DNA of 10,898 nucleotides, from positions 14,760 to 25,657 of the forward strand of contig PBFV01000055.1 of assembly GCA_002718935.1 (NCBI GenBank), written 5' to 3'. The notes beneath the pieces were generated by a model. The model was not told the origin of the DNA. It did not search any database and was given only the letters and a program-made list of their open reading frames with translations. Positions 5,713-10,898 of this stretch are shown piece by piece. This stretch comes from Verrucomicrobiales bacterium (GTDB lineage Bacteria > Verrucomicrobiota > Verrucomicrobiia > Limisphaerales > UBA1100). The position numbers were made by a program, and so were the translations under genes. Each line of letters starts with the position of its first letter. Position 1 is the first letter of the stretch.

Positions 5713-7742
5713 AAACCACCCGCATACTCGTCCCCGCGATGGTGCTGACCGCCGGTGCCCTGCTCACCGCGCAGGAAACCCCGGGCCAACCACCCGAACG
5801 CAAACCCGAACCCCCCACGCCTGCCCCGGCGGATACCCAGCCAGCGCCCGCGGATACCAAGCCCGCACCGGCCCCGGCGGCCCCGACAGATAACACGCCT
5901 GCAGCACCGGCTCCGGCAGACACCAAGCCGCCGGTGACGCCCGCCACTCCTGTGGCCCCCGCTGAAGCTTTCCCCACCCCGGCAGATGTAAAGCCTCTGC
6001 CCCCCACCGCACCCGCTACGCCGGCACCTCCGGCTCCCACCACACAGCCGGGTGCCCCCGCACCGGCTACACCCGGCACCCCGGCGCCCCAGCCGATCTC
6101 CCCGGTCAAGCCGATCGTGGAAGTGCCCGCCGTTCCGGCCACCCCGGCACCCGCTCCCGCCACGCCCGGTTCACTCGTGCCCAAGCCGCCGACCGTGGTG
6201 CAACCCGCGCCGAACGTGCCCGCGGCGCCGGCAACCCAGCCGAATGAACCCAACCTGAAGCATCCACGCCAGCCACAATTCATCGGCGGAGGGACCATCA
6301 ACGGCACGCGAGTCAGCGCCCGCGGCCGCGCCACCATCTTTAGCTCGCTGGTGTTCCAGTTTCATAAAAATGAAGTGGTCAACATCATCGAGGAAATTAC
6401 CATCGCCGCGCCCAAGGCCGGTGAACCGCGCAAATGGTACCGCGTGCAAATGCCCGAAGACGCCGGTGTGTATGTGCACGGCCAATTCCTCAGCCCCACG
6501 TTTAACAAAACCATAGTGGACGCCAACGGCCTGCAGATCACCCAGCAGTTTGCCACCGTGCAAGCCAACCTGCTCAACGTTCGCAGCAATGCCGGCGAAA
6601 ATTTCCCGATTGTCTGCAAGCTATTGCAGGACACTGCCGTGCGCGTGTCCGGCAAAAAGAAGGGCAAATGGGTCGAGATCTTTGCCCCGCAAAATGCCTC
6701 CGTGTTTGTGGCCGCGCAATTTGTCACCCCCGCGCCGCTGAACAACGGCGTGGTCGCCATCCCCCAACCGCAGGCGGGCGTGCAACCGAAGCCCGACGGC
6801 ACGGCACCCGCTCCCGGCGGCGCCACCACGCCCGGCGTGTTGCCCCTGCCACCCGCCAAACCCGGTGCTCAGCCAGCTGATGCCGTGGTGAAAGTGCCCA
6901 TCACTGAACTCACCAAACCCAACGGCACCAGCGAAGGCGGTGTGCCCATCCAGCGCAATCCCGGCGCCGGTGAAGGCGTGAAGCCCACCGAAGCGGCGAA
7001 GCCCGCTGAACCGGTCAAGCCCGCGGAGACTGTGGAAACTGTGAAACCCGCCGAGCCCGTCAAGCCGGCCGAGGAACCCGGCAAACCTGCCGAAGTGGCT
7101 CAGCCCGCGAAACCGGAGGAAACGGTGAAACCCGGTGAAGTCACCAACCCCACCGAAACCGTCAAGCCCGCCGAGCAACCGGAGAAGCCGCAGGTGACCG
7201 AGACCAACCCGAACCTGCCACCGGCTTCCACCGAGAAGCCCGGTGAAACCCCCAAGACCCTGCGCATTGTTACCCGCGAAGGCGTCCTCAAGAAAAACCT
7301 GCTCGCTCCGCAAGCGCCCTCCGCCTACGTGCTCAAGCACGTGGAAACTGGCAAAGTGATCAACTACCTCGTACTCAATCACCCGGTATTGAAGCTCAAC
7401 TGGTACGAAGGCTCCAAGGTGCTCGTCACCGGCGAGGAAGCCATGGACGCACGCAACAAGAAAACCCCCGTGCTCAAGATCGTCACCATCAAAGGCGAAG
7501 TGAACAAGGCCGTGCTCGAGGAGATCGCCGAGGCCAAGGCACGTCCGGTGAAACCCACCGAGCCCGTTGCCGCCAATCCGGAAGCGGAGACTCCCCAACC
7601 GGAGGCCAAGCCCGAGGGCCAACCCGAACCGGCCCCTGAAGCGAAGCCGGAAGCTCAACCGGAAGAAACGCAGCCGGACGAAAAACCCGAGCCGCAACCC
7701 GAGGGTGAGCCGAAGGAAGAGAAAGAAGCCCCCACCAACTAA
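5709..7742 (+). CDS. Secreted proline-rich protein with bacterial SH3 domains and an unassigned C-terminal domain
   Basis: I do not recognise a named protein. The 677 residues begin with a signal peptide (MKTTR, then a hydrophobic stretch to the LTAQ at about 19-22; no lipobox cysteine), so export is likely. Residues 23-195 are a Pro/Ala/Thr-rich linker. Residues about 192-262 form one SH3-like domain (RVSARGRATIF, ending VYVHGQFLS). Residues 283-340 form a clearer SH3b domain (NLLNVRSNAGENFPIV, then KKGKWVEIFAP and VFVAAQFV). A second linker (341-514) contains repeated KPAE/KPTE units. Residues about 515-600 are a compact beta-rich domain I cannot assign. The tail (605-677) is Glu/Pro-rich. 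Bacterial SH3 domains often bind peptidoglycan or mediate envelope contacts, so a wall or periplasmic role is plausible. GAGGA lies just before the ATG, which overlaps the stop of the pseudouridine synthase gene. folD follows after 14 bp. Confidence 0.85.
   Translation: MKTTRILVPAMVLTAGALLTAQETPGQPPERKPEPPTPAPADTQPAPADTKPAPAPAAPTDNTPAAPAPADTKPPVTPATPVAPAEAFPTPADVKPLPPTAPATPAPPAPTTQPGAPAPATPGTPAPQPISPVKPIVEVPAVPATPAPAPATPGSLVPKPPTVVQPAPNVPAAPATQPNEPNLKHPRQPQFIGGGTINGTRVSARGRATIFSSLVFQFHKNEVVNIIEEITIAAPKAGEPRKWYRVQMPEDAGVYVHGQFLSPTFNKTIVDANGLQITQQFATVQANLLNVRSNAGENFPIVCKLLQDTAVRVSGKKKGKWVEIFAPQNASVFVAAQFVTPAPLNNGVVAIPQPQAGVQPKPDGTAPAPGGATTPGVLPLPPAKPGAQPADAVVKVPITELTKPNGTSEGGVPIQRNPGAGEGVKPTEAAKPAEPVKPAETVETVKPAEPVKPAEEPGKPAEVAQPAKPEETVKPGEVTNPTETVKPAEQPEKPQVTETNPNLPPASTEKPGETPKTLRIVTREGVLKKNLLAPQAPSAYVLKHVETGKVINYLVLNHPVLKLNWYEGSKVLVTGEEAMDARNKKTPVLKIVTIKGEVNKAVLEEIAEAKARPVKPTEPVAANPEAETPQPEAKPEGQPEPAPEAKPEAQPEETQPDEKPEPQPEGEPKEEKEAPTN
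6978..7178 (+). repeat. Imperfect KPAE/KPTE amino-acid repeat within the SH3 protein
   Basis: Residues 424-490 of the SH3 protein consist largely of the short unit [V/A]-K-P-[A/T/G]-E, repeated about ten times with variable spacers such as PVKPAETVETVKPAEPVKPA. At DNA level the units vary (aagcccgctgaa, aagcccgcggag, aaacccgccgag), so it is an old or selected low-complexity linker rather than a recent tandem duplication. It probably forms an extended charged spacer. It is not a CRISPR array: the units are coding, short and in frame. Confidence 0.75.
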
Positions 7743-7756
7743 CTCAGCAAAGCATT

Positions 7757-8671
7757 GTGGCTTCCGACAACCTGATCGATGGCCGAGCCATCGCCGATCA
7801 GATCAACGAGGAAACCCGGCGGCAAATCGAGGCCCTGCGCGAGCGGGGCACGCCGCCGGGCCTCGTTTTTGTAAGGGTCGGGGAAGACCCCGCCTCGCGC
7901 GTATACGTGGGCATGAAGGAGAAAACCTGCGCCCGCCTCGGCATTGAGAGCCGCACCGAAGTGCTCCCGGAAGACACTCCTGAGCGCGAGCTGCTCAAGC
8001 TCATCGCCGCGCTCAATGCCGACCCCGCCGCGCACGGCATCCTCGTGCAGGCGCCGTTGCCGCCGCAGATCAACGAGGCCGCCATCTTCGCCGCCGTTTC
8101 GCCCAATAAAGACGTGGACGGCTTTCACCCGCTCAACGTCGGCAAACTGCTGCTGGGCGATGGTGGCGGCTTTGTGCCGTGTACCCCCGCCGGCGTGCAT
8201 CAGCTGCTGATCCGCAGCGGCTTAGAAACCAGCGGCGCGGAAGTGGTCATCCTCGGCCGGGGCAACATTGTCGGCAAACCGATGGCCGCCATCCTTTGCC
8301 AAAAAGCCGAGCACGCCAATGCCACCGTCACCCTGTGCCACTCGCGCAGTTCGGACATCGCCGCGCACTGTCGCCGGGCGGACATCCTCATCGCCGCCAT
8401 GGGCGTCCCCGAGTTTGTGAAGGCAGACATGGTAAAGCCCGGGGCCGTGGTGATTGATGTGGGCGTGAACCGCATTGCCGATCCCGCCGCCAAGAACGGC
8501 AGCCGGTTGGTCGGCGATGTGGACTTTGCCGGAGTGCAACCGGTAGCTGGCCGCATCACCCCCAATCCCGGCGGCGTGGGCCCCATGACCATTGCCATGC
8601 TCATGGCCAACACCGCGCGCGCCGCCGCAATGGCCACCGGTATGGATCCCGCTACTCTCCAGGAAAATTAA
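7757..8671 (+). CDS. folD: Bifunctional methylenetetrahydrofolate dehydrogenase/cyclohydrolase FolD
   Basis: FolD interconverts 5,10-methylene-, 5,10-methenyl- and 10-formyl-tetrahydrofolate in the cytoplasm, supplying one-carbon units for purine and formylmethionine synthesis. The 304 residues contain the catalytic YVGMK motif (Tyr50 and Lys54, the lysine essential for cyclohydrolase), Gln98 in ILVQAPLP and Asp121 in KDVDGFHP. They also contain PCTPAG (131-136), the Rossmann loop GRGNIVGKP (167-175), GAVVIDVGVNRI (219-230), GDVDF (243-247) and the family signature TPNPGGVGPMT (258-268). All key residues are present. The GTG start at 7757 is 14 bp after the preceding stop and gives the normal N-terminus (LIDGRAIA); no clear ribosome-binding site is seen, so expression may depend on read-through from upstream. 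One base separates its stop from the next gene. Confidence 0.97.
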   Translation: MASDNLIDGRAIADQINEETRRQIEALRERGTPPGLVFVRVGEDPASRVYVGMKEKTCARLGIESRTEVLPEDTPERELLKLIAALNADPAAHGILVQAPLPPQINEAAIFAAVSPNKDVDGFHPLNVGKLLLGDGGGFVPCTPAGVHQLLIRSGLETSGAEVVILGRGNIVGKPMAAILCQKAEHANATVTLCHSRSSDIAAHCRRADILIAAMGVPEFVKADMVKPGAVVIDVGVNRIADPAAKNGSRLVGDVDFAGVQPVAGRITPNPGGVGPMTIAMLMANTARAAAMATGMDPATLQEN

Positions 8672-8672
8672 C

Positions 8673-9092
8673 ATGACAGACACCCGCATTCTCCCTGACC
8701 TCCAATGCTCGCTGCTTTGCGAGGAAATTCGACAGGAAGCCAATGGCAACCCCATGCTCTTTGGCATCCTTGGCCAGCTCGTGGTGCCGCAGCTGCCGGT
8801 CACCGCCTTCAAGCTCGTGTGCTTCAACCGCTGGTGCGCCGGCGTGGGTAGCTTCACGGAACACGTGAAACTCATGGCCCCGGACCAATCCACTGTTGTG
8901 CGCGAAAACAAAATGAAATTTGAGCTCGAGCGCCCCGAAGTCAGCCGCAGTAATGTACACCTCTTCGGCAACGTGGAATTCACCGAGGTCGGCGTATATC
9001 ACATCGAGGTGATTGTGGATGACGTGCTCAAGCTGCGTTATCCCTTCCCGGTGATTCTCATGCCGCCCAAGGAGGAAGCCTCCACCAACTGA
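8673..9092 (+). CDS. DUF6941-like conserved hypothetical protein
   Basis: This is a 139-residue soluble protein without a signal peptide. Its start (about residues 10-40: DLQCSLLCEEIRQEANGNPMLFGILGQLVVPQLP, in blocks) follows the pattern of a small beta-rich family I recall as DUF6941: 'a-C-E-x-x-R-x-E-x-x-G-K-x-x-l-x-G-x-y', then a strand ending in a proline. The middle contains HVKLMAPD and KMKFELERPEV, and the C-terminal part (FGNVEFTEVGVYHIEVIVDD, about 98-117) looks like a beta-sandwich edge where such proteins end. No enzymatic motif is visible; function is unknown. The ATG at 8673 is one base after the folD stop, with AGGA upstream inside folD, and 8 bp separate it from the following membrane protein gene, so all three are likely co-transcribed. 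The family name is from memory. Confidence 0.75.
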   Translation: MTDTRILPDLQCSLLCEEIRQEANGNPMLFGILGQLVVPQLPVTAFKLVCFNRWCAGVGSFTEHVKLMAPDQSTVVRENKMKFELERPEVSRSNVHLFGNVEFTEVGVYHIEVIVDDVLKLRYPFPVILMPPKEEASTN

Positions 9093-9100
9093 ATGCCGCC

Positions 9101-10036
9101 ATGAATCCGGACACGCCCCAGCCCGATGCCCCCCGGGAGGAAGGCGCGCCCATTCCGGAAGAAGCGAATGAGCCCGCCGTTGAACCGGCGGGTTTTCCCT
9201 TTACCCCCGGCGGCGTGGCGAGCTTTGCCGTTACCGGCTGGGGCCGCCTGCTCAAATGGCAGTTCATTACCGCGCTGGCCCTGGGCGGCACCCTGCTGCT
9301 GCTCGCTGCGCAGCATTGGGCGCCGGTAATCGACCGCTTCGTCCATCAACATTTTCCGGAACAAACCGGCCTGAACGCCGGCCGCCTCATTTGGCCTGCG
9401 GACGGGCAGCTCGTCACCGTCGGCAATTCCTACTTTGTCCTGCGGGTGGATCCCCAGCATGACTCAGAAATCGGCCTGACTGGTGATGTGCAGGTGGAGC
9501 TGACCCGGGAAGACTGGACCCTGCGCTGGGTATTCGGCGAACAGGCCTTCGAGTACGCCCCCGGCACGGTGGAGCTGGATCGCGCCACCGCCGTGCCGTG
9601 GTGGGGCTCACGGCGGCCGTTCATCCTGCTGGCGGTGGGAGCCGGCGGCGGGCTGCTATTGCTGTTGGGCGCGCTGCTTTTTGGCGGACTGGCGGCGTGG
9701 CCGATGAAGGCGGTGGCATCCTATCTGAACCGCGAATCCGCCCTGGGCCCGGTGTGGCGCACAGCCACCGCGGCCACGTTGCCCGGCATTGTGCTGCTGA
9801 CGATGGGTCTGCTGTGCTACGCCATCGGCCTGCCACTCATGGGTTTGCTGGCGGTGCTTCCCCTTTGCCTGCTGCTCAGTGGCGGGTACGCGTTTCTTGC
9901 CGTGTTTCAGTTGCCTAAGTCGGAAGACACTGCGGCCGATCCCTTTGGCGAAGGAGCCGGGGAGGAGGAGGAAACGGACGAAACTGCAGGCCGCGGGGAC
10001 AATCCCTTTGCCGCTGATGAGCCGGAAGACGGTTGA
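9101..10036 (+). CDS. Unrecognised membrane protein with four helices and a soluble domain
   Basis: I cannot assign this 311-residue protein to a family. Residues 1-45 are Pro/Glu-rich and probably disordered. A first membrane segment lies at about 54-70, followed by a soluble, probably beta-rich region at 75-170 (for example LVTVGNSYFVLRVD and VQVELTREDWTLRWVF). Segments at about 173-199, 224-243 and 246-270 then form a helical bundle. The acidic tail (273-311) carries two similar DPFGEG and DNPFAADEP motifs and 14 or so acidic residues. No N-terminal signal peptide precedes the first segment. The ATG at 9101 is 8 bp after the DUF6941-like stop. There is no convincing ribosome-binding site, although GGAGGA lies about 24 bp upstream within the preceding gene. 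The base composition matches its neighbours. It could be an envelope stress or transport accessory protein, but that is a guess. Confidence 0.8.
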   Translation: MNPDTPQPDAPREEGAPIPEEANEPAVEPAGFPFTPGGVASFAVTGWGRLLKWQFITALALGGTLLLLAAQHWAPVIDRFVHQHFPEQTGLNAGRLIWPADGQLVTVGNSYFVLRVDPQHDSEIGLTGDVQVELTREDWTLRWVFGEQAFEYAPGTVELDRATAVPWWGSRRPFILLAVGAGGGLLLLLGALLFGGLAAWPMKAVASYLNRESALGPVWRTATAATLPGIVLLTMGLLCYAIGLPLMGLLAVLPLCLLLSGGYAFLAVFQLPKSEDTAADPFGEGAGEEEETDETAGRGDNPFAADEPEDG

Positions 10037-10082
10037 TAACCCTCCATTGCCACGGCGTAAGGAATTGACGTATTTTTCGCCA

Positions 10083-10817
10083 ATGAAGTTGCCGGGGAGG
10101 TGCTTTGGACTCTTGAGCGTGATGTTGTTGTGCCTATTGTGGGCCGGCTGCCATCCCACTGCAGACACTTCTCAGGAGGATAAAGAGCCGCATTACCTCG
10201 CCGGCCGGCGGCTTGTGCAGCAGCGCGATTGGAAAGGGGCGGAACGTTCCTTCCACAAATCGCTTGAGGCCAATCCCCGTTCCTCGCTGGCCCATTACGA
10301 GCTGGGGGTCATTTATCTTTCCCATCATCCCAACCCGGCCGCGGCGGTGTATCACATGGAACGCTACCTCGCCCTCAAGCCGGATGCGGTTAACCGGAAC
10401 GAGGTGCGCGGCCACATTGATGCCGCGCGGCGTGACTTGGCCGCCGAGATCCACGGCACGCCGGACGCCCCGAGCCTATCCATCCAGCGCCTGCGCGCGA
10501 AGGTGAACGAGTTTGCCGCCGAGAACGAGGCACTCAAGCATCAGCTGCAATCGCGCGGCATTGAGCCCAACCCACGGTTCGGCCGGGGGGCGACCAATCA
10601 ACAGGCGGTGGTGTTGCCGCCACAAAATCGACCGCCCAACGCCCCCACGCCGCCAACGGTTTCCGCCCTGCGCAAGCACAAGGTAAAGCGGGGTGACAAT
10701 CCTTACAGCATCGCACGGCAGCACCGCATTTCCCTTTCGAAGCTGCTGGCGGCCAACCCGGGGTTGAACCCGGCCCAGCTACAGATCGGTCAGGAGTTGA
10801 AAATTCCCTCGCGCTAG
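10083..10817 (+). CDS. Lipoprotein with TPR-like repeats, a coiled coil and a C-terminal LysM domain
   Basis: The 244-residue product begins with a lipoprotein signal peptide (MKLPGRC, a hydrophobic core and the lipobox LWAGC with Cys23), so it should be lipid-anchored in the outer or inner membrane. Residues about 35-103 form one or two TPR-like helical pairs (AGRRLVQQRDWKGAERSFHK, then HYELGVIYLS). Residues 131-158 look like a short coiled coil (IQRLRAKVNEFAAENEALKH). A Pro/Asn-rich linker follows, then a LysM domain at about 199-242 (HKVKRGDNPYSIARQHRI, LAANPGLNPAQLQIGQELKIP), which in other proteins binds peptidoglycan. I chose the ATG at 10083 because it gives a normal signal peptide. 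The ATG at 10017 would overlap the previous gene and place 22 polar residues before it. It starts 46 bp after the membrane protein gene. Its role may be wall tethering or assembly; this is inferred from domains. Confidence 0.85.
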   Translation: MKLPGRCFGLLSVMLLCLLWAGCHPTADTSQEDKEPHYLAGRRLVQQRDWKGAERSFHKSLEANPRSSLAHYELGVIYLSHHPNPAAAVYHMERYLALKPDAVNRNEVRGHIDAARRDLAAEIHGTPDAPSLSIQRLRAKVNEFAAENEALKHQLQSRGIEPNPRFGRGATNQQAVVLPPQNRPPNAPTPPTVSALRKHKVKRGDNPYSIARQHRISLSKLLAANPGLNPAQLQIGQELKIPSR

Positions 10818-10841
10818 GGGTAAGCTCCCGCCCGTTCCGAT

Positions 10842-10898
10842 ATGCAGCGATTCATTTTCGCATTGATTGCCTGTTTTTGGGTCTTCATGGGCTGGCGC
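10842..10898 (+). CDS. Start of a truncated, probably exported protein
   Basis: An ATG 24 bp after the lipoprotein stop opens a frame that continues uninterrupted to the window edge. The 19 visible residues (MQRFIFALIACFWVFMGWR) start with a positive residue and a hydrophobic run, as in a signal peptide or a first membrane helix. The strong hydrophobicity and same-strand placement suggest one more envelope gene in this cluster. The rest lies outside the window, so nothing about its function can be said. A C-terminal lipobox is not visible in this part. Confidence 0.5.
   Translation, partial: MQRFIFALIACFWVFMGWR

Noticed and set aside
5633..6337. Minus-strand open frame of 234 codons, Gly/Ala-rich
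   Set aside because: It is the antisense image of the Pro/Ala linker: proline codons read as glycine and valine. GC-rich bias keeps the frame open.
6978..7178. Short regular repeats resembling a CRISPR or tandem array
   Set aside because: The units are about 5 codons, in frame, variable at DNA level and lack unique spacers; they are a protein linker.
6621..7697. Long minus-strand open frame (358 codons) opposite the SH3 protein gene
   Set aside because: It is antisense to the low-complexity coding repeats, rich in G/L/F/R from reverse translation of KPAE codons, with no domain pattern and no ribosome-binding site. The plus-strand gene has a signal peptide and SH3 domains.
10017..10082. Upstream ATG for the lipoprotein gene
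   Set aside because: It would add 22 polar residues before the signal peptide and block a normal lipoprotein N-terminus, so the ATG at 10083 is preferred.

Overview
The window looks like a chromosomal, vertically inherited stretch of a Verrucomicrobiota genome, about 60-65% GC in most genes. The strongest phylum clue is a 51-residue basic protein at 4741-4896. It resembles a small basic protein family that I know only from Chlamydiae and Verrucomicrobia (TIGR04137-like). The gene content (BrkB/YihY, DUF4149-like, RsfS, NadD, CstA, FolD) and the mostly weak Shine-Dalgarno sites fit that placement. I see no rRNA, tRNA, insertion sequence, CRISPR array or phage gene.

Layout. (1) 12-1467, plus strand: a YihY/BrkB-type membrane protein overlaps a four-helix DUF4149-like membrane protein by 20 bp. 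(2) 1468-4495, minus strand, converging on region 1 with no spacer: cstA, then nadD, then rsfS. cstA and nadD overlap by 4 bp and only 2 bp separate nadD from rsfS, so this is very probably one transcript starting upstream of cstA. (3) 4496-4740: the only sizeable intergenic stretch (245 bp), lying between divergent genes. It holds an A-rich tract, three phased TGTTA repeats and a stem-loop. (4) 4741-4896: the small basic protein, followed by a likely terminator hairpin at 4924-4957. (5) 5005-10898, plus strand: an RsuA/RluB-type pseudouridine synthase, a large secreted proline-rich SH3 protein, folD, a DUF6941-like protein, an unrecognised four-helix membrane protein, a TPR/LysM lipoprotein and the first codons of another probably exported protein. 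Spacings here run from a 4-bp overlap to 46 bp.

How the genes may work together. The minus-strand cluster joins a starvation-type nutrient carrier (CstA), NAD synthesis (NadD) and ribosome silencing (RsfS), which could link nutrient state to translation. The right-hand cluster mixes housekeeping genes (rRNA pseudouridylation, one-carbon metabolism) with several envelope proteins of unknown role: SH3 repeats, a membrane protein with a soluble domain, and a LysM lipoprotein. These may act at the cell wall, but nothing in the sequence proves a shared function.

I did not find a clear new defence or mobile system. The points most worth a second look are the SH3 protein with its unassigned C-terminal domain, the unrecognised membrane protein beside folD, the intergenic repeats before the small basic protein, and the cstA-nadD-rsfS linkage.
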